From NCBI RefSeq assembly GCF_030499535.1, contig NZ_JASTLB010000001.1:7035321-7099320 (forward strand): a DNA stretch of 64,000 nucleotides. The letters run 5' to 3'. A program made the translations under genes and the position numbers. Below the pieces are notes generated by a model. That model was not told where the DNA came from and ran no database searches. It saw only the letters and a list, made by a program, of their open reading frames with translations. This document shows, piece after piece, positions 17,760 to 26,860 of this stretch. Within the stretch, counting starts at the first letter, position 1. Every line of letters starts with the position of its first letter. Source of the DNA: Streptomyces sp. TG1A-8. Its GTDB lineage: Bacteria > Actinomycetota > Actinomycetes > Streptomycetales > Streptomycetaceae.

Positions 17760-17867
17760 TTCAGACGACTCCGCACCCGCTACGAGCGCCGCGCCGACCT
17801 CCACCAGGGTTTGCTCGGACTGGCCTGCAGCCTCATATGCCTCCGCCGCCTCCGAATCTCATTCTGA
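17760..17867 (+). pseudogene. IS5-type transposase C-terminal scrap
   Basis: The reading RLRTRYERRADLHQGLLGLA then LICLRRL is the C-terminal end of an IS5-family transposase. Its upstream part is gone where IS6 copy B begins. Confidence 0.6.
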
Positions 17868-17967
17868 AACGATCAGTAACTGAGCGTTTGAGTTGGCCCC
17901 TTTGAGCGTCACAGTTGGCCGGCGGACGACGCGAGCCTCGGCACTCGCGGTGATCCCACGGTGTCGA

Positions 17968-18405
17968 TCACACGCGAGGCCGGTTCAACAGCCGGGAGAG
18001 CACGATGGCGCTCTCGGTCCGTTCGACAGGAGCGGTGGCGCGCACGCGTTGGATGGCCTGTTCCAGGTGGTGGATGTCTCTGGCGAGCATGTGGACGACT
18101 GCGTCGGCGGCGCCGGAGACGGTACAGGCTTCGACGACCTCGGGGATGTCCTTCAGGGCTTGGCAGAGTTCGGCGGGGGTGGGATTGCCGATGCAGTAGA
18201 CCTCGACGAAAGCCTCGATATGCCAGGCCAACGCCTGAGGATCGATGAGAGCGGTGAAACCGCGGATCGCGCCGGTGGCCACCAGGCGGTCGAGACGCCG
18301 CTTGGCGGCGGGTGCGGATAGCCCGGCCGCCTTGCCGATCTGGGCGTACGTGGCACGCGCGTTGTGCAGCACGCAGCGGATGATCGCTTCATCGATGGCG
18401 TCCAT
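17968..18405 (-). CDS. Lrp/AsnC-family regulator
   Basis: A 145-aa Lrp-type regulator. N-terminal HTH (IGKAAGLSAPAAKRRLDRLV, residues 23-42), then the RAM effector fold (FVEVYCIGN..., EACTVSGAADAVVHMLARD). Start ATG 18405 has GGAGTGAGG upstream; longer in-frame starts read through the divergent promoter. Next to a divergent M20 deacylase gene with a long inverted repeat between, it probably controls that gene in response to an amino acid or peptide-like ligand. Confidence 0.85.
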   Translation of the reverse strand: MDAIDEAIIRCVLHNARATYAQIGKAAGLSAPAAKRRLDRLVATGAIRGFTALIDPQALAWHIEAFVEVYCIGNPTPAELCQALKDIPEVVEACTVSGAADAVVHMLARDIHHLEQAIQRVRATAPVERTESAIVLSRLLNRPRV

Positions 18406-18464
18406 GACCTCACTCCAGACGTCAGAGCCTGCTACGCAGCGCAAGAAGTAGCCATGAACCCGCT

Positions 18465-18519
18465 GACATTGCAAGAAAGTGACAGTAACTAGCAGCAAAT
18501 GGCGATTGCTTGCATTGTC
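18465..18519. promoter_or_regulatory. Inverted repeat in the lrp / M20 spacer
   Basis: GACATTGCAAG (18465-18475) and CTTGCATTGTC (18509-18519) match inverted at 10 of 11 positions with 33 nt between. This spacing could place two Lrp dimers on the divergent promoter. Confidence 0.5.
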
Positions 18520-18573
18520 TGCCGAACATAGTCTCCGGCTTGTCCTGATGTCACGTGCCGGGAGCAGTGTGAG

Positions 18574-19848
18574 ATGACAGCAAGCCTGAGCGATGTGGAA
18601 GCCTCGGCACTGGCCGCGGTGGACGAGGCGGCCATCGCCCGGTTGCTGCTGGAACTTCTCGCTGTTCCGAGCGTGACGGGGAGCGCCGCGGAGTCCGAGC
18701 TTCAGCACGTCCTGGCCCGGCATCTGGAGCGGATGGACCTCGATGTCGACCTGTGGTCCATGAACCTGCCCGAGCTTCGTGCCCACCCCGATTTTCCCGG
18801 CAGCGAGGCCCCGCGCACGGAGGCGTGGGGCCTGGTGGGCGGCACGCGGCCCCACGGCGACGGGCCGACCCTGGTCCTCCAAGGGCACGGCGACGTCGTC
18901 CCTCCCGGGGACCTGGCGCAATGGGAGGGTGACCCTTTCCGCCCCCGGGTTACCGGGGACGTGGTGCACGCACGAGGAGCGTGCGACATGAAGGCGGGGA
19001 TGGTGGCGATACTCGCCGCCCTGGCCGCGATACGGGAGACGGGCGCAAGGCTACGCGGCCAGGTGTCCGCGCACTTCGTAGTCAGCGAAGAGGACGGAGG
19101 ACTCGGAGCGTTCGGCACCCTCCAACGCGGCCACACCGGTGACGCCTGCATCATCACCGAACCGACCAGCGGCACGCTCATGACTGCGAACGCCGGCGCC
19201 CTGACCTTTCGCATCCAAGTAGCCGGCCGGGCCACCCACGGCAGCACCAGATACGTGGGAGTGAGCGCCATCGACGCATACCTGCCCATCCACCGCGCGC
19301 TCGCCCATCTGGAAGTCCACCGCAACGCCGGCGCCGACCCGCTCATGTCCCAGTACCCCATCCCCTACCCGCTGTCCGTCGGCACCGTCCATTCCGGCGA
19401 CTGGGCCAGCAGCGTGCCCGACCTGCTGGTGGCCGAAGGAAGACTGGGCGTCCGGCTGGGCGAGGACCCGGCCCAGGCACGCACCGAACTGGAGGCGTGC
19501 GTGGCCGACGCCTGCGCGGCCGACCCCTGGCTGCGCTCCCACCCCGCCACGGTGACGTGGCCCGGCGGACAGTTCGCCAGCGGACGGCTGCCGGCCGGGC
19601 ATCCGCTTGTGGCCCAGGTCGGCGACGCGCACGCCGACGTCACCAGCGGCCCGCGGCCTTCTGAACGAGGCGCCCCTTACGGCAGTGACCTGCGACTGTA
19701 CTCCGGGGCGGGCATCCCCACGCTGCAATACGGCCCCGGCGACGTACGCCTCGCACACGGTCCACAGGAACAGGTCCGCGTGAGCGAAGTCGTCACCGCC
19801 ACCCAGGCACTGGTGCTCGCCACACTGCGCACGGTCGGCACCAAGTAG
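18574..19848 (+). CDS. M20 metallopeptidase (ArgE/DapE/carboxypeptidase type)
   Basis: A 424-aa M20-family zinc hydrolase. Metal and catalytic residues are visible: His105 and Asp107 in GHGDVVP, Asp138 in GACDMKAG, Glu172/Glu173 in SEEDGG, Glu196 in IITEPTSG and a late His in DVRLAHGPQEQ. The dimerisation domain lies in the middle, about residues 205-320. It removes an acyl or amino-acid group from a small amide such as an N-acyl amino acid; the exact substrate is not readable. It is divergent from the Lrp-type gene and followed immediately by IS6 copy C. Confidence 0.85.
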   Translation: MTASLSDVEASALAAVDEAAIARLLLELLAVPSVTGSAAESELQHVLARHLERMDLDVDLWSMNLPELRAHPDFPGSEAPRTEAWGLVGGTRPHGDGPTLVLQGHGDVVPPGDLAQWEGDPFRPRVTGDVVHARGACDMKAGMVAILAALAAIRETGARLRGQVSAHFVVSEEDGGLGAFGTLQRGHTGDACIITEPTSGTLMTANAGALTFRIQVAGRATHGSTRYVGVSAIDAYLPIHRALAHLEVHRNAGADPLMSQYPIPYPLSVGTVHSGDWASSVPDLLVAEGRLGVRLGEDPAQARTELEACVADACAADPWLRSHPATVTWPGGQFASGRLPAGHPLVAQVGDAHADVTSGPRPSERGAPYGSDLRLYSGAGIPTLQYGPGDVRLAHGPQEQVRVSEVVTATQALVLATLRTVGTK

Positions 19849-19858
19849 TAACCGCCAG

Positions 19859-20724
19859 GGCGCTGTCACGTTGGCTGACCGGTGGGGTGATCTTCGGGTT
19901 GATCAGTCTGGGAAGGGTGGTCCGTGGGGGGGCGCGTCGTTGTCGTACCAGGGTCAGCGGTACCCGGTGGAGGTCGTCTCCCCCTGTGGGTGGCTGTACC
20001 ACCGCTTCCCGCTGTCGTTGCGCGGGGTGGAGGAGCTGATGCCCGGGCGCGGGGTCGTCGTCTCCTGTGAAACGGTCCGCCGCCGGTGCGCGAAGTTCGG
20101 GCAGGCCTGCGCAGGCGCGCTGCGCCGCCGGCAGCCTCGGCCCGGGGACAAGTGGCACCTGGACGAAGTCTTCATCCAGGTCAACGGTGAGCAGAAGTAC
20201 CGGTGGCGGGCCGTCGACCAAAACGGCAACGATCTTGGACATCCTCGTGCACAACCGCCGGGACAAGACCGCGGCCAGGCGGTTCTTCCGCCGCCCGCTG
20301 AAGAAGACCGGTGCGGTGCCGCGGGTTCTGGTCACCGGCAAGCTCCGCTCCTGCCGAGCGGCCCACCGCGAGGTCATGCCCTACCGTCGAGCACCGCTGT
20401 CACAAGGGCCCGAACAACACGGCGGACAACAGCCACCCGCCCACCAGGCAGCGTGAACGCGCGATGAAAGGCTTTCCGCTCCAGGGGCGCAGCCCAGCGG
20501 TTGCTGTCCGCGTTCAGCGGCATCCCGCCCCACTTCCGCCCCCGCCGACACCTGATGACCGCCACCACCCACCGCGCCGAGATGAGCACCCGCTTCACGA
20601 TCTGGGACCAGATCACCGGCACCGCCGGCCTTGCCGCCACCGCCTGACCACAGGCCCGGCTCCCCAACCCACCACGCCCCCACGCACCGCCAGGCAGCCA
20701 CACACCCAACAACGTGACAATGCC
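19859..20724 (+). mobile_element. IS6-family element, copy C (866 bp)
   Basis: Left end GGCGCTGTCACGTTG (19859-19873); right end CAACGTGACAATGCC (20710-20724), two mismatches from perfect. Closest in sequence to copy A but in the opposite orientation. No 8-bp target duplication. It begins 11 nt after the M20 stop. Confidence 0.8.
19931..20646 (+). pseudogene. IS6-family transposase, frameshifted and catalytically mutated
   Basis: The N-terminal half up to WHLDEVFIQVNGEQKYRW is intact, then the frame shifts after DQNGN. The DDE region continues in another frame with VLVTGKLRSC where the family has VTDELRS, so the second catalytic Asp is replaced by Gly. A further shift follows before the C-terminus. 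Confidence 0.8.
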
Positions 20725-20913
20725 CCCGGGCATGCAGGCATCCAGTCACAGAGGCCGGTGAACACAGGGCCGGTGCGGGTGCATCCCGGCGTATGGCGAA
20801 GCGCGCCCGGATGTGTGCGGCCAAATTCCGGTCAGCGGGCCGGCATGTGTCGGCGGTCTCTGAACCTGTACCCCTTTGGGGTTGATGACTTTTGACCCCA
20901 TATGTGCAGTTGT

Positions 20914-21150
20914 TCACCCGGCTGCCGCACTCGATGTGCGGCCGATGTCGCGGTCTTTGAGCCGGTAGGAGTCTCCCTTCAAGGAGAGCACATCGGTGTG
21001 GTGAACGAGGCGGTCAATCATGGCGGCGACGGTGTCGTCACCGAAGACTTCGCCCCAGCGTCCGAAGGGCTTGTTGCTGGTGACGATCACGGACGCGCGT
21101 TCGTAGCGGCCGGAGATCAGCTGGAAGAACAGGTTCGCCGCTTTTGGCGA
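20914..21150 (-). pseudogene. istB: IS21 IstB helper C-terminal remnant
   Basis: Reads NLFFQLISGRYERASVIVTS, then FGRWGEVFGDDTVAAMIDRL, the C-terminal end of IstB, the ATP-dependent helper of IS21 transposition. The Walker motifs are missing. Homology stops near 21150, where a different, oppositely oriented gene fragment begins. Confidence 0.75.
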
Positions 21151-21157
21151 CAAGCGC

Positions 21158-21607
21158 GTGCACCCGCATGAAGCGGTGATGGGCATGCTCGCTCTGCTGC
21201 ATGTCGCCTCCAGCTCCGAGGTGCGGATGCTGAAGGTCGACGTCATCGACGAGCAGACCCATGTTGTCCGGCGAGGGAAGCGGCCCCATCCCGTCCCCCT
21301 GGACCCCGCTTCCTGGACGGTGCTGCAGCGGTGCCTGGCCCACCGTGAGGCATGGCGGACGGACAACCCGCACGTCATGGTCACCAAAGGAACAAAGGCC
21401 GGACGAAGCCCGGCCTCAACTGTCTATCTTTCCCACATCCTTGACGACTGCGACTTCCCGCCCCGCATGATCCGCAGCCCCCGTCTCGTCGACCTGGTGA
21501 ACACCATGGACCCCAAGCTCGTCGCCGCGGCCTTCGGCATGGACCCGCAAGCCACCCTGATCTATCTCGCCGACCACGTCGACCCCGGGCGCCTGCCCGA
21601 TTGCTGA
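21158..21607 (+). pseudogene. Site-specific recombinase-like C-terminal remnant
   Basis: 149 aa with DEQTHVVRRGKRPHPVPLD, NPHVMVTKGTKAGR, RSPRLVDLVNTMDPKL and YLADHVDPGRLP. It resembles the C-terminal half of a Streptomyces integrase-like family. No complete Arg-His-Arg-Tyr set can be seen, and the N-terminus is lost at the junction with the IstB piece, so it is probably a remnant. Confidence 0.5.
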
Positions 21608-21934
21608 GCGTCGGCCGGCGTCAAAGAATCCGCTGGTCAGCGCTCTCGCCATCCCTCAGACTCGGATGGTGCGCGGAGCCCTCGGTGATCAGCGCAGGGA
21701 ACCCATGACTGGAGGAGGGGAACGACGATGGCCCACCTACGACTCGCCTGGGTCCTGTCCGGACGTGGTTGGGCCGACTGCATCGTCAGCGACCACCAGG
21801 CGGAAGCCGAAATCACTGAGGGTTTTCAGCTCGGCCGCTGATCGGGTGACGTTGGTGGCGTGCGCAACGCACGAGGCTCCCGTGCCGTTGGGAGGAGGTG
21901 TTCGAAGTCTCAACCCACAGGCACAGGAGCCGCG
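21608..21934. other. Spacer with no supported gene
   Basis: I see no convincing reading frame. It lies between two mobile-element remnants and may contain the left end of the IS5-type element that follows. Confidence 0.5.
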
Positions 21935-22685
21935 TTGATTCCGTATTCTGCCGCACTCGACCTGCCCCACGCCCTGGTCGAGTGGGTCACCATGCTCATC
22001 GTCACCCGCGAGGGTGGCCGCCGCTGCAAGCTCCCGCCGCACCAGCGTGCTCTGGCCGGCCTGGTGTACCTGCGCAGGCACGACACCCTCGCCCAGATCG
22101 CCGCGGGTTTCGGTATCTCTGTCGGCACCGCCCACGCCTACGCGTCGGCCGGCATCAATCTGCTCGCCGACCGAGCGCCCGGCCTGCCGCGTGCCCTGCG
22201 CGAAGCCGACCCGGACCACGTCCTGCTGGACGGCACTCTCGCGGAGTGCGACCGAGTCGGCGACAGCCGGGCCGACTACTCCCGTCAAGCACCGCCGGCA
22301 CGGAGTGGACGTGCAGGTGGTGACCGATCCAGCCGGCGGGCTGCTGTGGCTCTCGCCCGCATTGCCCGGCCGGGCCCGCGACCTGAGGGCGGCTCGCACC
22401 CACCGGATCATCCGGATCTGCGAACGCCAGGGCTCCCCGGTCCTCGCTGACCGGGCCTACATAGGTGCCGACCCATGGGTGACGCCACCCCTCAGACGCC
22501 CACCCGGCCGCGAACTGACACCAACCCAGCAAACCGACAACCGCACGCTGTCCGCGGCACGAGCACCAGTCGAGCGTGGCGTCACACGACTGAAGTCGTG
22601 GCGGATCTTCCACCGGTCCCGATGCAGCCCGAATCGAATGACGTCAATCTCCGCCGCCATCCTCACCCTGGAGCGGCAACACTGA
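21935..22685 (+). pseudogene. IS5-family (DDE_4 type) transposase, frameshifted
   Basis: Starts at a TTG with AGGAG upstream. The first part has [35 protein letters not shown] (HTH) and DGTLAECDR; the second, in another frame from about 22290, has [30 protein letters not shown] and VERGVTRLKSWRIFHR. The single shift near 22280 separates the DDE residues into two frames, so it is probably inactive. Confidence 0.75.
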
Positions 22686-22863
22686 AAGAGCTCACTAATT
22701 GAAATACAAGCCCTACCTGGGCACCGGAGCTGACGCCGGCACGTCGGCGGCCGTCCTCTGGGCTGTCACGCCGCACAAGCTGATCGAGTCGTTTCCCCAT
22801 CCCCTTCGGCAGACTCGACGCGGCCCCGGGCAAGGCTGGTGATGGCACGCCGTCAGGGACCCG

Positions 22864-23895
22864 TCAGCGCAGAACCTGCTCGCGGTAGCGCGCGACCTGT
22901 GCGGCGTCCCACCACTCGGCCGACACGTACTGTGGCGCGCATCGCGGGAGCCGGTGACTCACCAGTGTCGAGATGTGCCGGCTCTGTTCCGTCGCGATGC
23001 TGGTTGCCGCGACTCCGACCGGGATCCGCACGAAGTCGCCCGGCTGGAGTTCGACGCTGCCGTGCTGGGTCACCAGCAGGCGGGTGCCCGACACCTGGAA
23101 CTGGATGTCGTCGGCGTTGCGGTGTCGGGTGTAGACGAGCCCGGGGTCGCGGTCGAGGTCGACCACCTCGATCAGGGCTGTCGCCCCTCGCCAGATCACC
23201 GACGTGGCGCATGTGCCCGTCGCCGGTTGCGGTACCCGCAGGACCGCGAGGCGTTCCTTCTCCTGATGGACCTGCTCAAGGATCAGCCGCTCGTCCGAGC
23301 GGTGGGCGGCCACGTCATGGTCCGGTTCGCTGCTGCCGAGACAGTCGGTGATCATTTCGTTGACGATCGCAGGCTCCCAGCCCTCGAACGGCGGGATCCT
23401 GGCCTCGGAGACCGACACGGGCTCGCGTTCCTCGGTGTAACCCTCGGGCAGGTACCAGATCACATGGATGTCGTTGCGGCCCCAGTTGTCGTGGCACACC
23501 CCGCAGGGGATGCGCACGAAGTCGCCGGGTCGCAGCTCGGCGGTACCGAGCTCCGTCATCAGCGTGCGGTGGCCGGTGACCTGGTAGGCCATCTCGTCGA
23601 CGTCGAGATTGCGGTGGTAGATCGGCTGACGGGAATTCATGTTCGTCCACTCGATGCGGCCTCCGGGCCCCTGGTAGATCCACCGCGGGGGCGCGAACTC
23701 CTGGTCACGGAAGGTGGCCCCGGCGCGCACGACCTGGACGAGCTCGACGTCGGACCACATGGCGCCGTGCGGCCCCGGGCCCGGCTGCGCGCGCTGGAGC
23801 AGCAGCCGCTCGCTGCGCCGCAGCGTGCGGGCCGGCGTGGTGTAGGGGAACACCGCGAGACGCTCCTGGACGATGGTGTCCTCGGTATCGGACAT
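22864..23895 (-). CDS. Bicupin oxygenase-like protein (homogentisate-dioxygenase-like)
   Basis: A 343-aa protein with two cupin barrels. The first has IYHRNLDVDEMAYQVTGHR and LRPGDFVRIPCGVCHDNWG; the second repeats the plan with DDIQFQVSGTRLLVTQHG and LQPGDFVRIPVGV. The YHRN...E pattern resembles the iron-binding region of homogentisate 1,2-dioxygenase, so a ring-cleaving or related iron oxygenase is likely, but the substrate is unknown. The second barrel lacks an obvious His cluster and is probably structural. It is the last gene of a three-gene minus-strand set with a formamidase-like hydrolase and a SnoaL-like protein. Confidence 0.65.
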   Translation of the reverse strand: MSDTEDTIVQERLAVFPYTTPARTLRRSERLLLQRAQPGPGPHGAMWSDVELVQVVRAGATFRDQEFAPPRWIYQGPGGRIEWTNMNSRQPIYHRNLDVDEMAYQVTGHRTLMTELGTAELRPGDFVRIPCGVCHDNWGRNDIHVIWYLPEGYTEEREPVSVSEARIPPFEGWEPAIVNEMITDCLGSSEPDHDVAAHRSDERLILEQVHQEKERLAVLRVPQPATGTCATSVIWRGATALIEVVDLDRDPGLVYTRHRNADDIQFQVSGTRLLVTQHGSVELQPGDFVRIPVGVAATSIATEQSRHISTLVSHRLPRCAPQYVSAEWWDAAQVARYREQVLR

Positions 23896-24068
23896 CGGTC
23901 AGCACACCTTTCCATGAGTGCGACCAGTCGCCGACGCGCACGCCTGTCCTGCGCGCGGCCTGCGGATATCGGTCATGGGAGTGGAGCGGCGAGTCGCATG
24001 AGGGGGCCGCCGCGGGACATACGTCGATCACTCGTACCCGCATCCGGGCAGCGAGGCTTGTCGCGTGT

Positions 24069-25100
24069 TCATGCCTCCGTGTGCAAGAGCCGGAGAATGT
24101 CCTGGAGGCTTTCCCAGATCATGTCGCCCCTCTCCCACGGTGCCGCGTGTCCTTCCCTGCACCGGTGCCCCTCGACGAGGCGAAGCCCGTCCACGTGGCC
24201 GAGATGCGCTGCGAACCGCTCTTTCTGGTTCATGGGCACGAGCATGTCCTCGGAGCTCTGGTCCAGCACGATCAGCTGTGGTGCTCTGCCCTCTCGGATC
24301 CGCCGGGCGATGTCCGCCGGGTCGAAGCGCGCCGGGCTCGCGGCGGCCCACGTCGTCCTCTCGGCACCGAAGGCGTTCGACAGCAGCGTCCCGTACTCCT
24401 GACGGAGATGCTCGTGCGAGTCGCCGAGTCCGTCGGTCAGCTCCGGAAGGTCGTACAGGCCGTTGAGGCCGACCAGCGCGGCCGGGCAGGGAGCGTCAGG
24501 AAGCTCCAGCCCGTGATGGAGCGGTGCCTGGAGGATTGCCTGGAACGCGATGCAGGCGCCACAGCTGTGGCCCGAGAGGATGTACGAGCGGTCGGTGAGG
24601 CCGAACGAACGCAGCAGAGCCAGCCCATGCAGGACGTCGCTCACGTGGTCGGGGTGGACGGCCTCACGGGCGGGATCCGCGTGGTTGTCCCTGACGGCGT
24701 CGTAGGGCAGGGAAGGGTGCGTGGGGAACTGCGAGACCCGGTAATTGAGCGAGGCGACGGCGGTGATCGGCTGTGCCGGGCCGGAGAAGGCGTGGGCGAC
24801 GGTCGGCTCGATCGACGCGGAGGTGAGCTGGGGGTCGCGCCAGGCACCTCCGTGGATGTGGACGTGGTAGCGCGGCACGGCAGGGCCGGGGGCCGCCACC
24901 GGAAGACGCTCGGCCGCGGTGCCGACCAGGTCCAGCGTCTCCGGCGTCCTGGGCAGATAGATGCTGAGGGTCTGGAAGCGATCGGCATGAGGGAAATACG
25001 GGATGTCCTCGGCCACGACAACGGGTACTTGCTGAGCAAGCAGAGGGCTCGTAACCTCGGCGAGTCGCCATTTCACCGGCCCGGAGCCTTCGACGTTCAT
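24069..25100 (-). CDS. Alpha/beta hydrolase, kynurenine-formamidase-like
   Basis: A 343-aa hydrolase. The oxyanion-hole motif HGGAW (83-87) and the nucleophile elbow GHSCG with Ser179 match the esterase / BNA7-type kynurenine formamidase branch. The catalytic Asp is probably in SSEDMLVP and the His in the EGH...GH segment near residues 314-321. Start ATG 25100 is the first Met followed by a normal domain start. Placed between the SnoaL-like and bicupin genes it may open an amide or ester of an aromatic compound before ring cleavage. That role is inference. Confidence 0.7.
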   Translation of the reverse strand: MNVEGSGPVKWRLAEVTSPLLAQQVPVVVAEDIPYFPHADRFQTLSIYLPRTPETLDLVGTAAERLPVAAPGPAVPRYHVHIHGGAWRDPQLTSASIEPTVAHAFSGPAQPITAVASLNYRVSQFPTHPSLPYDAVRDNHADPAREAVHPDHVSDVLHGLALLRSFGLTDRSYILSGHSCGACIAFQAILQAPLHHGLELPDAPCPAALVGLNGLYDLPELTDGLGDSHEHLRQEYGTLLSNAFGAERTTWAAASPARFDPADIARRIREGRAPQLIVLDQSSEDMLVPMNQKERFAAHLGHVDGLRLVEGHRCREGHAAPWERGDMIWESLQDILRLLHTEA

Positions 25101-25245
25101 TGCGGTGCCCACTTTCTTCGAGGTGTTCGTCAACAGCGCGGAAACGACGGTTGTGGCGTGCTCGGGAAGATTCCGTCCGTCTCGCGGTGCCTGGCACGCC
25201 CGGATTTCACGGGCGCGCCCATCAAACGGCGGTTGCCGACCGGAA

Positions 25246-25713
25246 TCAGAATCCGGCGGGCAGCTTGAAGGCGTTGCCGGTGAACGGGGACGTGTCGAGC
25301 CAGAGGTACTGGAAGGAGCGGCTGGTGAAGACCCAGCCGTTTTCCGAGCGCCTGAGGCGGTCCACGGCGACGCTGTGGTTCCGGTAGTACGTCTCGCCCG
25401 GTCCGCGCGCGGCCTCGTGGCAGATGATGCTGGTGGTCGCCTCGTCGCCGTGGATCTCGATCGGGCCCGGTACCGCGAACTGCACGAAGAAGTCCCGCTC
25501 GTCTCGCAGCTTCCGGAACGTGGAAACGATGTCGTCCACGCCGACGGCATGCACGCGCTCGCCGATCGTCCACTCCGCGTCCTCGGCCCAGGTCGCGCGG
25601 AAACGGTCGGTGTCGCCCCGGGTGGCGGCGTCGGCGAAGCGAGCGACGGTGTCCCGGATTGCTGCTTCGTCCAGCAGACGAGACAGTGCGTTCTCGATAT
25701 CTGTCGTGGTCAT
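25246..25713 (-). CDS. SnoaL/NTF2-like protein
   Basis: A 155-aa protein of the SnoaL-like alpha+beta barrel family, which includes isomerases, dehydratases and small subunits of ring-hydroxylating oxygenases. Typical blocks are AIRDTVARFADAATRGDTDR, WAEDAEWTIG and a C-terminal WVFTSRSFQYLWLD. Start ATG 25713 has AGGAG 5-6 nt upstream; earlier in-frame Mets lie in the divergent promoter region. It is the first gene of the set with the hydrolase and bicupin. Function within the pathway is unknown. Confidence 0.75.
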   Translation of the reverse strand: MTTTDIENALSRLLDEAAIRDTVARFADAATRGDTDRFRATWAEDAEWTIGERVHAVGVDDIVSTFRKLRDERDFFVQFAVPGPIEIHGDEATTSIICHEAARGPGETYYRNHSVAVDRLRRSENGWVFTSRSFQYLWLDTSPFTGNAFKLPAGF

Positions 25714-25899
25714 GAGTTTCTCCTGCATGGTGGACAGCTGGTCCGGCCGGGAAGTCCGAGAAGGCCCGGGTCCGGTGTTCGTCGTGTTCTTCATGGTGAG
25801 GCCGCCGTGGCATACGCACCAGAGACGCTTCGACGGTAGGAAGAGCCGTACCACCCTCGCGTTACCGGAGTGACCGGCAATGAGGGAAAATCGGTGACC

Positions 25900-26763
25900 A
25901 TGACGACGACACCCGACAGCGGCCTGGGCGCGATGATCCGCACGTGGCGCGACCGGCTGCCTCCGTCGGCCGCCGGACTGCCGGCGGCCCCGGGGCGCCG
26001 TGCCACCGGACTGCGGCGTGAGGAACTGGCCGACCTCGCGGGCATGTCGGTCGACTACGTCGTGCGCCTGGAGCAGGGAAGGGCCACCACCCCTTCGGCG
26101 TCGGTGGTGGCGTCCCTGGCCCGTGCCCTACAGTTGTCCACCGCCGAACGGGACCACCTGTACCGGCTGGCGCAGCTCGCCCCTCCGGCGGACGGCATGA
26201 TCTCCGACCACCTCCCGCCCGGCGTGCAACGGGTCCTTGCCCGGCTCGGGGACGTCCCGGTAGCCGTCTTCGCCGCGGACTGGCAGTTGGTGTGGTGGAA
26301 CCGCGGATGGGCGGGCCTTCTGGGTGCCCCCTCAGCGTCGCCGACGCATCTGCGCAACTTCGCCCGCGACAGATTCCCCGTGGACGAGGGGCCCGCCCGG
26401 CTCGCGCTGTGGCCGGTGACCGAGGCGGACCGTGAGGCCACCGACGCTGCCGTCGTCTCCGACCTGCGCCGCGCCACCGGCCGCTACCCCGGGGAGAAGC
26501 GTCTTGCCAGGCTGATCCGTGATCTGAGCGAGAACGCGAGGTTCGCCAGGTTGTGGGCGACCGGAGAAGTGGCCGCACACCGTGAGGACGCGAAGACGAT
26601 CGACCATCCCACGGTGGGCCGCGTCACCGTGGACTGCGACGTCCTGACCGACGGCGACCTCGACCTCAAGATCGTGATCATGACTGCCGCGCCCGGTAGC
26701 GAGGACGAGACCAAGCTCCGGCTCACCGCCATCGCCGGCCAGCCGGCTACCACGCCCGGATGA
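25900..26763 (+). CDS. XRE-family regulator with MmyB-like ligand domain
   Basis: A 287-aa regulator. The Cro/XRE HTH spans about residues 22-75 (RREELADLAGMSVDYVVRLE, then SVVASLARALQLS). The C-terminal half is the MmyB-like PAS-type domain with VFAADWQLVWWNRGWAGLLG. This architecture is common in Streptomyces next to short-chain metabolic operons. Start ATG 25900 has GAGGGAAAA upstream; an in-frame GTG at 25870 is possible. It is divergent from the SnoaL/hydrolase/bicupin set and probably regulates it through a small ligand. Confidence 0.85.
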   Translation: MTTTPDSGLGAMIRTWRDRLPPSAAGLPAAPGRRATGLRREELADLAGMSVDYVVRLEQGRATTPSASVVASLARALQLSTAERDHLYRLAQLAPPADGMISDHLPPGVQRVLARLGDVPVAVFAADWQLVWWNRGWAGLLGAPSASPTHLRNFARDRFPVDEGPARLALWPVTEADREATDAAVVSDLRRATGRYPGEKRLARLIRDLSENARFARLWATGEVAAHREDAKTIDHPTVGRVTVDCDVLTDGDLDLKIVIMTAAPGSEDETKLRLTAIAGQPATTPG

Positions 26764-26860
26764 CCCGGATGCCGACCGTCGGCAGGCGACCGCACGGCGG
26801 CTCGTTGCCGGCGGCCGGTGGGGGGTCTGTCAAACGAACGGTGTGACCAGGGCAGTCGGA

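Noticed and set aside
17968..18969. Longer Lrp-family protein
   Set aside because: The extension lies antisense to the M20 gene and covers the divergent promoter; the ATG at 18405 has a good ribosome-binding site.
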